Assembly (NCBI RefSeq): GCF_014042345.1 | Contig: NZ_JACEZT010000008.1 | Coordinates: 1 to 64,000 of the forward strand | DNA length: 64,000 bases | Source of the DNA: Rugamonas brunnea | Lineage (GTDB): Bacteria; Pseudomonadota; Gammaproteobacteria; Burkholderiales; Burkholderiaceae_D | Direction of reading: 5' to 3' | Shown: positions 53,537-62,497 of the stretch, in pieces | How the letters are laid out: the number at the start of each line of letters is the position of its first letter | How positions within the stretch are numbered: position 1 is the first letter of the stretch | Translations under genes and position numbers: made by a program | Notes under the pieces: generated by a model | The model's database searches: none | What the model saw: the letters and a program-made list of their open reading frames with translations, nothing else | What the model was told of the DNA's origin: nothing

Positions 53537-54379
53537 TCAGTCGTAGAACGCCGGGGCCAGTTTCAGCGTGTCGCGCTGCGCCTTGTCGTGGTTGATCCAC
53601 AGTTGCGCGTGGTACTGCGCCAGCAGATCGGCGATGCGCTGCATCGAGGCCAGCGTCTGGTCCTTGTCGACGTTCATCGATGGCACGCGCCGATAATCCC
53701 AGTTGCTCTTGAAGTGGATCGCGTCGCCCGACAGCAACACGGCGCCGCTGCCGGGCAGCTTGACCAGCAGCGACTGGTGGCCCGGTGTGTGGCCGGGTGT
53801 GGCGATGAGGGTGACGCTGCCGTCGCCGAACACATCCTTGTCGCCTTCCAACGTGGTGACCGGATGGCCGGGCTTGAAGCGCGGCGCGTTGTTGGCGCCG
53901 GGCCAGGTGTACTCGGCTTTCTGCACCAGCAGCATCGTTTGCGGGAACAGCTCGACATTGCCGATGTGGTCCGGGTGGGCGTGCGAGATCGCGACATAGC
54001 GCAGGTCCGAGGGCGCCACGCCCAGTTGCGCCAGCTGGCTGGCCAGCGTTTTCGGCCGGCGCCAGTGCACCGCCTTGGGATCGGCCGGGGCCAGCCCGCC
54101 TGGCATGGCGGCGATGGCGTCGCTGACGCCGGTGTCCCACAACAGCCAGCCCTGGGCATGCTTGATCAGGTAGCAGTTATCCACGAACGGCATCGGTTGA
54201 CCGACATTGACGCCCGGCGACCAGCGCGACACATCCCCGGCCTCGCCTTCACCGCAGTTGAGGATGTAGAGCCGCTCGGCCGTGCCGGCGCGCTGCGCGG
54301 GCATGCCGCTGCACCCGGCGATGAGGATGGTGAGCGACGCGGCCGCGACCCGGGCGGCGGCGAACGGAGCTTTCAGCAT
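53537..54379 (-). CDS. Metallo-beta-lactamase-fold lipoprotein, N-acyl-homoserine-lactonase-like
   Basis: The 280-residue product has a lipoprotein signal with lipobox IAGCS (Cys23). The fold is the MBL superfamily: SHAHPDHIGN gives His133, His135, Asp137 and His138; later metal ligands are His in TPGHTPGHQS, Asp in SGDAIHF and His in INHD. The order and the SDLRYVAISHAHPDHIG segment resemble N-acyl homoserine lactonases, but true AHL activity is not shown by sequence. It lies 34 nt after norD on the same strand with a strong SD (AGGAGGA), so it may be co-transcribed with the nor operon. It acts in the envelope. Confidence 0.75.
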   Translation of the reverse strand: MLKAPFAAARVAAASLTILIAGCSGMPAQRAGTAERLYILNCGEGEAGDVSRWSPGVNVGQPMPFVDNCYLIKHAQGWLLWDTGVSDAIAAMPGGLAPADPKAVHWRRPKTLASQLAQLGVAPSDLRYVAISHAHPDHIGNVELFPQTMLLVQKAEYTWPGANNAPRFKPGHPVTTLEGDKDVFGDGSVTLIATPGHTPGHQSLLVKLPGSGAVLLSGDAIHFKSNWDYRRVPSMNVDKDQTLASMQRIADLLAQYHAQLWINHDKAQRDTLKLAPAFYD

Positions 54380-54413
54380 GATGGATTCCTCCTGATAATT
54401 CGATGAGCGCCGG

Positions 54414-56426
54414 TCAGACGACCAGCTTGCGTAACCATGACAGTAACACCGTGGCCAATAATTCGGTGCGGGGCAGGATGGCGAACTGGTGGCGACCGAA
54501 TACCTGGCCCAGGTAATGCGCGGCCTGATGGTCCACCGTCAGGCAGAATGTGGCGATGCCGCTGTTGCCGGCCTCCACCACGGCCTGCCGCAAATCGTGC
54601 AGCCCGTACTGGCCTTCGTAGACATCGACGTCATTGGGCTTGCCGTCCGTGAGCAGCAGCAGCAGCCGGTGCCTGGCCGGTTGCGCGGCGAGGCTGGCGG
54701 CCGCATGGCGCACCGCGCTGCCGGTGCGCGTGTAGTGTTCCGGTTCGATGCCGGCGATGCGCAAGGCCACGGCCTGGCTGTACGGCTCGCGGAAGTGCTT
54801 GATGTCGCGGATCGCCACGCCTTCCCGGCCTTCGCCGCTGAAGGCCATGACGCCAAACGGCTCGCCGAGCGCGTCGAGTGCGTGGCTCACCAGCAGCAAG
54901 GCTTCCCGTTCCACGTCGATCACGCGGCGCTGGTCGCTGATCCAGCCATCGGTCGATCCGCTCGCATCCACCAGCACCAGGACGGCGAGGTCGCGCCGTT
55001 CCAGGCGCTGCGTTTCGAACACGCGGCCATCGGGTTCGCCGCCGGCGCGGCGCGCCGCTTCCCCGTCCACCCAGGCATCCACGTCCAGCGCTTCGCCCTC
55101 CAGCTGGTAGCGATGGCGCACGCGCCGCGCGCGCAGCAGCTGGAAGCCGCGCCGCACCGCGCCCAGCAGCGTGGCGTGGCGGCGCATGGCGCGTTCGACG
55201 ATGGCGGGATCGCCGGCCACCGCCGGCGTGGTCCAGACCACGCTGCCGCAGGCCGCGTAATCGCCGCGGCGGTAGTCCCATTCCCGGTAGTGGTGGCGCG
55301 TGCCCTCGCGGCCGCCAATGCCCGCTTGCTGCCCGGCGCTGGCGCCCGGAACCGGTTCCTCGCTCATCAGGACCTCGGCCGGCGTCCCGGGCGTTGCGAC
55401 CAGCCGCGCTTCGGGCAACTCGGACAATGCGTCGCCGAAGTCGTCCGCCTGCGTGTCGGCATCCCGGTCGGTGGGCCGTTGCAGGCCCGCAGGGTCTTCC
55501 GCTTTTTCGTGTGGCTGTGCGGTCTGGAGCACGAACGGTCCCGGCGATGCCTGCTCGTCCTCGCCGTCCCGGACCGGCCTTGCCTGGGGCCGCCGCGCCA
55601 GCCTGGCGCTGCGTGGCGGCTGGCGCGATGCGTGCGGATCGTCGCGCGCGCCGGGCAGTGCGGCCGGCCTGGCGTCGGGCTGTTTGAAATCGCCCAGCCA
55701 CAGATCCTTGTGCAGCAGCGCACCATGGCCCGCAGGCGGTGCTTCGCGTGTCGCCTGCTCGGCCAGTTGGTACAGCGCGGCGCAGGACAGTGCCAGCGCA
55801 TCGGCCGGCAGGGTCGCCAGCGGCGGCTGGCCGCGCAGCGCGCGCAGCACCGCCTGTTCGATCCAGGCCACGCTGCCCGACAGGCGCGCCGGATCGGGAC
55901 GCGCCGCCAGCGCCTCCGCGCGCAGTTGCGCAAGCGCCGGTCCCAGGCCGGGTAAGCGGCGCTGCAACAGGGCATCGCAAATCCAGGCCTCGCAGACATG
56001 GAACAGGGCGCCCGCGAGATCCGCGCGCGCGCCGAACGCGGGTGCGCCGCGCACGGCGCGCGTGGCCTGCAGCAGGGCCAGTGCCCGGTAGCGTTCCAGG
56101 GCCGGGCCGGGCGCGAGCGTCAATGACGAGGGCAGCCAGATCGCCTGGCCATCGGTGGCCGGCAGCGCAATGGTGTGCACCGGGGCCTGGCCGCGTCGGA
56201 ACAGGCGGTCAAGCATGGTGCGGGGCAGGGGCACTTGCGCGGCATGGAAGCGGAAGCTGCGGCCGAACGCGGCGTTGCACAGCAGGTCGAGGCGTCCGGC
56301 GACGCTCTTCAGCGCCACGATTGGTGGGCCGCCGCCCTGTTGTTGCCGCCGGCGCTGGCGGGCCCGTTGCAGGTGGTCGAATGCGTAGCGCGCCGCATCC
56401 GTGATGACGTCTTCTGCCTCCGGCAT
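54414..56426 (-). CDS. norD: NorD, nitric oxide reductase activation protein
   Basis: The 670-residue protein has a C-terminal von Willebrand A domain with the MIDAS sequence DASGS at 487-491 and TDGKPNDVDVYEGQYG nearby. NorD, with the AAA ATPase NorQ, is needed to activate the NorB/NorC complex, probably for insertion of the nonhaem iron (family knowledge). The N-terminal two thirds are Ala/Arg-rich and poorly conserved. A charged Pro/Asp linker lies in the middle (about 250-350). The start is 4 nt after the norQ stop codon, confirming one operon. Confidence 0.92.
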   Translation of the reverse strand: MPEAEDVITDAARYAFDHLQRARQRRRQQQGGGPPIVALKSVAGRLDLLCNAAFGRSFRFHAAQVPLPRTMLDRLFRRGQAPVHTIALPATDGQAIWLPSSLTLAPGPALERYRALALLQATRAVRGAPAFGARADLAGALFHVCEAWICDALLQRRLPGLGPALAQLRAEALAARPDPARLSGSVAWIEQAVLRALRGQPPLATLPADALALSCAALYQLAEQATREAPPAGHGALLHKDLWLGDFKQPDARPAALPGARDDPHASRQPPRSARLARRPQARPVRDGEDEQASPGPFVLQTAQPHEKAEDPAGLQRPTDRDADTQADDFGDALSELPEARLVATPGTPAEVLMSEEPVPGASAGQQAGIGGREGTRHHYREWDYRRGDYAACGSVVWTTPAVAGDPAIVERAMRRHATLLGAVRRGFQLLRARRVRHRYQLEGEALDVDAWVDGEAARRAGGEPDGRVFETQRLERRDLAVLVLVDASGSTDGWISDQRRVIDVEREALLLVSHALDALGEPFGVMAFSGEGREGVAIRDIKHFREPYSQAVALRIAGIEPEHYTRTGSAVRHAAASLAAQPARHRLLLLLTDGKPNDVDVYEGQYGLHDLRQAVVEAGNSGIATFCLTVDHQAAHYLGQVFGRHQFAILPRTELLATVLLSWLRKLVV

Positions 56427-56430
56427 CGCG

Positions 56431-57300
56431 CTAGATGAAGCTGGCCCGGATCAGGTCGTCCATGGCGCCGGTCAGCGCGCCATCGTCCGACAACGGGGCC
56501 ACGATGGCCGCATAGCAGGCCTGGTGCGGATGGATGCCGCTGGCGATCAGGCGCGCGGCGGCGACCAGCAGCCGGGTGCTGGGCACTTCGGCCAGCCCCC
56601 GGTCGTGCAGCTGGCGCAGGCGTCCCGCCAGCGTCACCAGCTCATGGGCCAAGGCCTGGGCCACGCCCCCTTCATGGGCCACGATCGCCATTTCACGTTC
56701 GGGCCGGGGGAAATCGAAGTCGAAGCCGACGAAGCGCTGGCGTGTGCTGGGCTTGAGGTCTTTCAGCATGCGCTGGTAGCCGGGGTTGTAGGAAATCACG
56801 AGCTGGAAGCCGGGCGCCGCTTCGATGGTTTCGCCGGTCTTGTCGATGGGCAGGATGCGGCGGTGGTCCGTCAAGGGATGGAGCACCACCACCGTGTCCT
56901 GGCGCGCCTCCACCACTTCGTCGAGGTAGCAGATGGCGCCGCTGCGCACAGCGCGCGTGAGCGGGCCATCCTGCCATACCGTGTTGCCGCCTTCGATCAG
57001 GAAGCGTCCCACCAGGTCGGAGGTGGTCAGGTCGTCATGGCAGGAGACGGTGACGAGCGGGCGGCCCAGCTTCCAGGCCATGAACTCGACAAAGCGCGTC
57101 TTGCCGCAGCCGGTGGGGCCTTTCAACATGACGGCCAGCTTGCGCTCGTGGCACTGCTCGAACAGCGCCACCTCGTCGCCCTGCGGCTGATAGTAGGGAG
57201 GGGGCGAGATTGCCCCTTGGGGAGGGGGCGGGATAGCCCCCTGCGGTGCGGCCGGGCCGATCCCCGGCGCCCCGTGCGCCGCCTCAGGCTCCCGCTGCAT
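56431..57300 (-). CDS. norQ: NorQ, AAA+ ATPase for nitric oxide reductase activation
   Basis: The 289-residue protein has Walker A GPTGCGKT at 61-68 and Walker B ICYLDE at 123-128, with the NorQ/CbbQ pattern (LVGRFLIEGGNTVWQDGPLT, then SYNPGYQRMLKDLKPSTRQR). It acts with NorD in the cytosol. An N-terminal Pro-rich tail of about 40 residues contains a near-duplicate PQGAIPPP/PQGAISPPP. The beginning of the gene overlaps the end of norB by 17 nt, and norD follows 4 nt later. Confidence 0.95.
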   Translation of the reverse strand: MQREPEAAHGAPGIGPAAPQGAIPPPPQGAISPPPYYQPQGDEVALFEQCHERKLAVMLKGPTGCGKTRFVEFMAWKLGRPLVTVSCHDDLTTSDLVGRFLIEGGNTVWQDGPLTRAVRSGAICYLDEVVEARQDTVVVLHPLTDHRRILPIDKTGETIEAAPGFQLVISYNPGYQRMLKDLKPSTRQRFVGFDFDFPRPEREMAIVAHEGGVAQALAHELVTLAGRLRQLHDRGLAEVPSTRLLVAAARLIASGIHPHQACYAAIVAPLSDDGALTGAMDDLIRASFI

Positions 57301-58642
57301 ACGGCTGTCCCTGGACGTTGTCGCTCAATTCCATGCGCGGGCTGTAGCGGAAGAAATCCACGATGAACAGCACCACGCCGCTGGCGAACAGCGATGCCGT
57401 CGCGATCAGCATCAGGAAGTGCACCTGGATTTTCAGCTGCGCGTCCAGGAAGCCCAGCCCCATGATCCGTTCCAGGTAGACTTGCCCCATGCCGGCCGTG
57501 GCGAACGACAGCGTCATGCCGAACATGCCCGCGATCTGCAGCCAGAACGCCCAATAGCCGAGCGCCGTGCCTTCCTCGGGGCGGCGCGTCAGGCTGGGCA
57601 GGGCGAACGAGATCATGGCCAGCACGATCATCGCGTAGGCGCCGTAGAACGCCGCATGGCCGTGCATGGCGGTGATCAGGGTGCCGTGGGTCCATTTGTT
57701 CACGGACGGGAAGGTGTGCGCCAGGCCCAGCAGGCCGGCGCCGAACAGCGTGAACACGGCGCTGCCCACCGTCCAGTGCAAGGCCAGCTTGTTCGGATGG
57801 CCGGCGCCGGCCCGGCGGATGCTCGAATAGGCATACACCGCCATGCCCACCAGCGCCACCGGTTCCAGCGCGCTGAAGAAGCCGCCGATGGGCAGCCAGT
57901 AGCTGGGCACACCCACCCAGTAGTAGTGGTGCGCGGTGCCGAGGATGCCGGCGATGAAGACCAGGCCCACGATCACATACAGCCACTTCTCCATCACTTC
58001 GCGGTCGGCGCCGGACAGGCGGATCAGCAGGTAGGCGAGGAAGCCGCCCTGTATCATTTCCCACACGCCTTCGACCCACAGGTGGATGGTCCACCAGCGG
58101 TAGAAGATCGACACCGTGTAGTTCTTGTATTCGATCAGTGCGGGCAGGTACAGCACGGCCGCCAGTCCCAGGCCAGCCAGCAGCACGCCTTCGCTGGTGG
58201 TCAGGCGGCCGGCCTTACGGATGGTCATGCCGACGTTGTAGAGGAACATGAGCATGACGATCACGATGACGATCTTGTGCGGCAGTGGCTGCTCCAGCAG
58301 CTTGTTGCCGGTGCCCCAGCGGAACAGGTAGCCGATGATGGCCGTCACGCCCATCACCACCCACAGCACGAGCTGGATGTAGGCCAGCCGTGTGCTGTGC
58401 AGTTCGGTGCGCGATTCGTCGGGCACCATCCAGTAGGTGGCGCCCATGAATCCGCACAGCACCCACACCACCAGCAGGTTGGTGTGGATGACCTTGGTGA
58501 CGTCGAACGGCAGCACGTACAGCAGCGGGTCCGGCCCCAGGTATTTCGCGGCCGACAGCAGGCCGAACACCAGTTGCAGGCCGAACAGGGCGACGGCCAC
58601 CGCAAAGTACCAATAGGCGACTGATTGTGATTTGTATTTCAT
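57284..58642 (-). CDS. norB: NorB, cytochrome-c-type nitric oxide reductase large subunit
   Basis: The 452-residue membrane protein has about twelve helices of the haem-copper oxidase fold without the N-terminal quinol-binding extension of qNOR, so it is the cytochrome-c-dependent type. Haem and Fe(B) ligand regions are VIHTNLLVVWVLCGFMGATY, WWTIHLWVEGVWEMIQGG, GTAHHYYWVGVPSYW and AMHGHAAFYGAYAMIVLAM. It reduces NO to N2O with NorC as electron donor. It lies 12 nt downstream of norC and overlaps norQ by 17 nt. Confidence 0.97.
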   Translation of the reverse strand: MKYKSQSVAYWYFAVAVALFGLQLVFGLLSAAKYLGPDPLLYVLPFDVTKVIHTNLLVVWVLCGFMGATYWMVPDESRTELHSTRLAYIQLVLWVVMGVTAIIGYLFRWGTGNKLLEQPLPHKIVIVIVMLMFLYNVGMTIRKAGRLTTSEGVLLAGLGLAAVLYLPALIEYKNYTVSIFYRWWTIHLWVEGVWEMIQGGFLAYLLIRLSGADREVMEKWLYVIVGLVFIAGILGTAHHYYWVGVPSYWLPIGGFFSALEPVALVGMAVYAYSSIRRAGAGHPNKLALHWTVGSAVFTLFGAGLLGLAHTFPSVNKWTHGTLITAMHGHAAFYGAYAMIVLAMISFALPSLTRRPEEGTALGYWAFWLQIAGMFGMTLSFATAGMGQVYLERIMGLGFLDAQLKIQVHFLMLIATASLFASGVVLFIVDFFRYSPRMELSDNVQGQPYAAGA

Positions 58643-58654
58643 CGCGGGCTCCGG

Positions 58655-59494
58655 TTACTTCAAGGTCGACAGGTAGGCCACCAGGTGGTCCAGCTGCTCC
58701 GGTTTGAGCGAGCTGGGATAGGTGGCCGGCATGAACGACTTGCCATCGGCCGAATACATGGCGCCAGGCACGATGTGGGCGCTGGGGGTGAGCACCGATT
58801 CGCGGATGTAGCCCGCCAGGTCCTTGGCGTGGCCGTGGTAATCGCTGCTGGTGAGCAGCGCCTGGGTGCGGCTGGCCAGGCCCGCCAGCGATGGTCCGGC
58901 CATGTTCACGCCCGGCGCCGTCGAATGGCAGGCGGTGCAGGCCGGCACGGCGCTGCGGAACACGGCTTCGCCCAGCGCCACCGGATCTTCCGTGGCCGCA
59001 GCCGTGCCGGCAGATTCGGCGCGTGGCGGCTGGCTGGCGCTGCGATCGGTGCCGGGGAAGGTGGCCCCCGTCACCAGCAGCGGCCGTGGCGGCCAGCCCT
59101 GGTTATCGACTTTCGACACCCAGTCGAGGAAGGCGATCAGGCCCGTGATGTCGGCGTCGCTGAGGTTCTGGCGCGGCATCAGGCGGCGATGCTTTTTCTC
59201 GTCGTAGAACTTGGCCGGGTCCTTGAGGTAGGCGCGCAGGTAGGCTTCGCCGCGCAGCTGGGTGATCTTGGTCAGGTCCGGCGCGTAGTAGGCGCCCTCG
59301 CCGAACAGGGTGTGGCAATTGATGCAGTTATTGTTGTGCCATACGTCCTTGCCGAGCGTGACCTGGTCGGTGATCGCGCTGGCGTTGGTCAGCTTGTCGA
59401 ACTGGCGATGGCTGTCCAGCGTCAGTCCGAGGAAGGCGAGCGAGGCGATGGCGGTGGAAACAATGGCGAAGAGTCTGGCTTGGCGCTTGTTCAC
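58655..59494 (-). CDS. norC: NorC subunit fused to a second c-type cytochrome domain
   Basis: The 279-residue protein has the NorC anchor helix (RLFAIVSTAIASLAFLGLTL) and first haem site CINCH at 57-61 with axial Met106 in RRLMPRQ, as in standard NorC of about 150 residues. After a Ser/Ala/Pro linker (about 145-170) a second cytochrome c domain follows: haem site CTACH at 186-190, SLAGLASRTQ and a second axial Met255 in KSFMPATYP. So it is a dihaem NorC. The order of the operon and the ATG position (with SD) support one continuous gene; no frameshift or stop splits the domains. It likely takes electrons from a periplasmic carrier and passes them to NorB. Confidence 0.93.
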   Translation of the reverse strand: MNKRQARLFAIVSTAIASLAFLGLTLDSHRQFDKLTNASAITDQVTLGKDVWHNNNCINCHTLFGEGAYYAPDLTKITQLRGEAYLRAYLKDPAKFYDEKKHRRLMPRQNLSDADITGLIAFLDWVSKVDNQGWPPRPLLVTGATFPGTDRSASQPPRAESAGTAAATEDPVALGEAVFRSAVPACTACHSTAPGVNMAGPSLAGLASRTQALLTSSDYHGHAKDLAGYIRESVLTPSAHIVPGAMYSADGKSFMPATYPSSLKPEQLDHLVAYLSTLK

Positions 59495-59503
59495 GCTGAC
59501 CTC

Positions 59504-59623
59504 CTAGACAGAAATCGCAGGCCAGTAACGCAGCGCCGTCACGGCCGAATAGGCGATCGCGACTGCGATGAGTACCACGACAAGATAAGCGAACAACTTC
59601 AACGACGTGATCCAGGCGTTCAT
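59504..59623 (-). CDS. 39-residue membrane peptide leading the nor operon
   Basis: The ATG at 59623 is preceded by a textbook SD (AAGGAGG, with a 6-nt gap), stronger than most in this window. The product begins MNAWITSLKLFAYLVVVLIA, forms a single membrane helix and ends RYWPAISV. Its stop is 9 nt before the norC ATG, so the spacing fits an operon. No cysteine or His is present. It resembles in size the small accessory subunits of terminal oxidases, but I do not recognise a family. A role in assembling the NorB/NorC complex is a guess. Confidence 0.6.
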   Translation of the reverse strand: MNAWITSLKLFAYLVVVLIAVAIAYSAVTALRYWPAISV

Positions 59624-59765
59624 CGTGTTCCTCCTTGAAGAGTGCCACCGATAATAACTCGACAACGACAGTGCTGGCGCAAGTTTAGGATAAAAACAAC
59701 AATAGTGGTTTTTTTGCCCGTCTTTGCATGGTTGGCGTGCCGACGGCCCGGCAGCCGCGCGGCAC

Positions 59766-59804
59766 AAAAAAATGGGCGGCGCCCCCGGGGAAGAGGCGCC
59801 GCCC
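59766..59804 (-). terminator. Terminator after the TonB receptor gene
   Basis: On minus, GGGCGGCGCC / GGCGCCGCCC form a perfect 10-bp stem with an 11-nt loop followed by ATTTTTTT. It lies 73 nt past the stop codon. The region 59624-59765 upstream of the nor operon shows no clear FNR-type (TTGAT-N4-ATCAA) site to my eye. Confidence 0.9.
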
Positions 59805-59876
59805 GAAACCGCGCGGACGCGGCGAGATTACCGTTGTCGCCAGGGCGGCCGTTGAGGGCGCCGCCACGGCCGTCGC

Positions 59877-62312
59877 TCACATGCTGGCCCGCAGCTCCAC
59901 GGCGATGGTGCGCGGCGGCGTGAGATAAGCGTAGGGCGAGCCGAACTGCTGCGTTTGCCCGCCCAGCGAGGTGATGTAGCGCTGGTCGAACAGGTTGTTG
60001 ACGATCAGCGCCACGCCGTAGCGCTGCGACGGGCTGTCCCAGCCCATGCGCAGGTCGAACTTGCTGGTGGCCGTCCCGGTCTTCAGCGTGGCCGTGCGCA
60101 GGCAACTCAGGGCTGCCGTGTCGCTGTTGCAGCGCGTGGCGCTCTGGTGGCTGCCTTGCAGGTTGACGCTGGCGCGCCCGCCCGCCGTCTCCCAGCTCAT
60201 GCTGGCGCCGCCCATCAGATTCAGGCGCGGCGTGCCCACCGGCTGGCCGGTCAAGTCCAGGCTCACGTTGCCGGCCGCGTCCAAGCGCTGGTAGCGGGTG
60301 TAGGTCTGGTCCAGGTATTCCAGGCCGCCGAACACCGTGAGGTTGGGATTGACGCGCACCCGGCCGTCCAGGTCCAGCCCGTGCGCCTTCTGGTCGCTGG
60401 CGATCACGTTGTAGGTCGGGATGGCGCCCACGCTGTAGAGCTGGATGTCCTGCAGGTTCTTGAACTTGTAGGCGAACAGCGAGGCGTTCACGCTGGCGCG
60501 CAGGGCCGGCACGTTCCATTTCACGCCGGTCTCATAGTTGGTCATCTTCTCCGGCGCGAAGCTGGGGTCGCGCCCGGTGGAAGTGGGCGAGGCCGGATTG
60601 GGCGGCGTGAAGATGTTGAAGCCGCCCGCCTGGTAGCCGCGCGACACGGAGGCGAACAGCAGCGTGTCGGTATTCAGTTTGTGGTCGAATACGAGGCGGG
60701 GGCTGAAGTCGGTCCAGTCCTTGTCGCGCGTGACAGGCGCGCCGGCCAGTTGCCCGGCCGTGGCGAAGATGATGTTGGACGGGAAGGTGGACGGGCCCAC
60801 GCCGGCCAGCGGGCCGTAGGCGGTGAGGAACTGGTCGAGCGCGGGCGAGACGCGGCCCGGCACGTACCACGTCATCGTTTTTTTATCCTGGGTCCAGCGC
60901 AGGCCGGCCGTCACGTTGGTCGACGGCGCCACGTGCCAGATGGTGTCGCCGTACAGGGCCACGGAGCGGGTGCGCACGTCGCTGTAGTGGGTTTCCTGCC
61001 ACGGGTAGCTGGTCTGCGGGACGGGCACGCCGGCCGCCGCCAGCCCGCCGAACAACTGGGCGAAGTTGGGCGCGCCGCCGGCGAACAGGCTCAGGGTGTC
61101 GAGCGTGCCCGTGGTCACGTAGGCGCCGGCATCCTGGTGCTCGTTGTTGTGGAAGTAGCTCAGGCCCGCGATCCAGTCCAGCCGCTCCGTTTTGCCGGAC
61201 AGCTTGAACTCCTGCTGGAAGCTGCGTGCGCGCTTGGCGTCCAGCGTGGCCAGGTACAGGTCCTCGCGCGCGTTGCCGTCGTTGTCCGTCAGGTTGTGGG
61301 TGGTGAAGCGGCGCCACGCGGTGGTGGACGCGAACGCCATGCCGGCCAGCGGCGACTCGATGCGCAGCGTGGCGCCGTCGAAGTTGCGGCCTTCCGCGCC
61401 CTGGGTGTCGTTGTGCAGCGGGGCGCTGAACGGATCGACGAAGTTGGCCGTGTAGGCCGCGTCGTACACGCCCCGGTAGCCGCCCAGCGGCAGGGCCGGG
61501 TCCTGGATTACGGCGAACGCGGGCCGGCCGTACTGCTCCATGCTCTCGTGTTCCCAGCCGACGATCACCTTGGCCGCGCCCACGTCCTGGCGCAGCGACA
61601 GCCGCGTGGCCCAGGCCTTGTCGCCGCCCATCTTGTGGTCCATGGTCTGGTTGGTGACCCAGCCCGCACTGCCGGCCCGCACGGCTACCAGGCGCGCGGC
61701 CGTGGTGGCGGAGATGGGCAGGTTGAGCATCACGTCGGCGTTGGCGCGGCCGTAGTTGCCCAGCTTGAGGTGTGCCTCGGCGTCGGTCGCCTGGCCCGGC
61801 TCGTTGGTGCTGATGGCGATGGCGCCAGCCGCGCTGTTGCGGCCGAACAGCGTGCCTTGCGGACCCTTGATCACTTCGATGCGCTGCACGTCGATGAAGT
61901 TCATCAGCGCGCCGCCGGTCTTGCCGGTGTAGACGCCGTCGACGTAGATGCCGACCGGCGAATCGGTGGCGATGCCGAAGTCGCCCGGCTGCACGCCGCG
62001 GATGCCGAAGCTGGGCTGGGTCGGTTCGGTGCTGTCGACCACCAGGCCGGGGATGTAGCCGTTCAGATCGGCCAGGTCCTTGGCGCCGATGTTGTTGATG
62101 TCCTTGGCCGAAATCACCTGCATCGCGATCGGCACGTCCTGCACCAGCTGCTTGCGCGCCTGCGCCGTGACGACGATGGACTGGATCTCTTCCGCGCTCC
62201 ACGCGGCCGGCGCGGCGAACGCGCACGCCACGCTGGCGGCGATGGTGGTGCGGAGCAGGTGGTTGCGCGTGAGGCACGCGCGCGCTTGGGCGGGCAGGTC
62301 CGTCTGGTGCAT
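59877..62312 (-). CDS. TonB-dependent outer-membrane receptor
   Basis: The start at 62312 (SD GGAG) gives a signal peptide of about 39 residues ending APAAWSA and a TonB box-like EEIQSIVVTAQ. The 811-residue product has a plug domain (DVPIAMQVISAKDINNIGAK, PSFGIRGVQ, VYVDGVY-like IYVDGVYTGKTGG, RIEVIKGPQGTLFGRNSAAG) and a 22-strand barrel ending in PPRTIAVELRASM with Met last instead of the usual Phe. It resembles receptors for complex carbohydrates, sterols or other non-siderophore ligands; the ligand is unknown. A good sigma-70 promoter lies just upstream. A terminator follows. Confidence 0.93.
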   Translation of the reverse strand: MHQTDLPAQARACLTRNHLLRTTIAASVACAFAAPAAWSAEEIQSIVVTAQARKQLVQDVPIAMQVISAKDINNIGAKDLADLNGYIPGLVVDSTEPTQPSFGIRGVQPGDFGIATDSPVGIYVDGVYTGKTGGALMNFIDVQRIEVIKGPQGTLFGRNSAAGAIAISTNEPGQATDAEAHLKLGNYGRANADVMLNLPISATTAARLVAVRAGSAGWVTNQTMDHKMGGDKAWATRLSLRQDVGAAKVIVGWEHESMEQYGRPAFAVIQDPALPLGGYRGVYDAAYTANFVDPFSAPLHNDTQGAEGRNFDGATLRIESPLAGMAFASTTAWRRFTTHNLTDNDGNAREDLYLATLDAKRARSFQQEFKLSGKTERLDWIAGLSYFHNNEHQDAGAYVTTGTLDTLSLFAGGAPNFAQLFGGLAAAGVPVPQTSYPWQETHYSDVRTRSVALYGDTIWHVAPSTNVTAGLRWTQDKKTMTWYVPGRVSPALDQFLTAYGPLAGVGPSTFPSNIIFATAGQLAGAPVTRDKDWTDFSPRLVFDHKLNTDTLLFASVSRGYQAGGFNIFTPPNPASPTSTGRDPSFAPEKMTNYETGVKWNVPALRASVNASLFAYKFKNLQDIQLYSVGAIPTYNVIASDQKAHGLDLDGRVRVNPNLTVFGGLEYLDQTYTRYQRLDAAGNVSLDLTGQPVGTPRLNLMGGASMSWETAGGRASVNLQGSHQSATRCNSDTAALSCLRTATLKTGTATSKFDLRMGWDSPSQRYGVALIVNNLFDQRYITSLGGQTQQFGSPYAYLTPPRTIAVELRASM

Positions 62313-62344
62313 GCTAACTCCGGCAGGTGGTTGATGTCTCAACG

Positions 62345-62374
62345 ATTATGCCTACAGTTTTGTCATACACACAA
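62345..62374 (-). promoter_or_regulatory. Predicted promoter of the TonB receptor gene
   Basis: On minus, TTGTGT (62369-62374) and CATAAT (62345-62350) with an 18-bp spacer precede the gene by about 33 nt. Confidence 0.5.
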
Positions 62375-62497
62375 GATGTTCGTGGCCGCTTTGTCGGTTC
62401 TTTCGCACGGATTTCGACGCCGGCGCGGCGGCCTATTCCGCGCCGTTCAACTGGCTTAACTTTTGGCTCGCCAGGCCATGCGGCCTGGCTCGCCGCG

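Noticed and set aside
59624-59765. FNR/NNR-type box for the nor operon
   Set aside because: Searched on both strands for TTGAT-N4-ATCAA-like and sigma-54 (TGGCAC-N5-TTGCA) sequences; only one partial TGGCAC half is present, without a matching -12.
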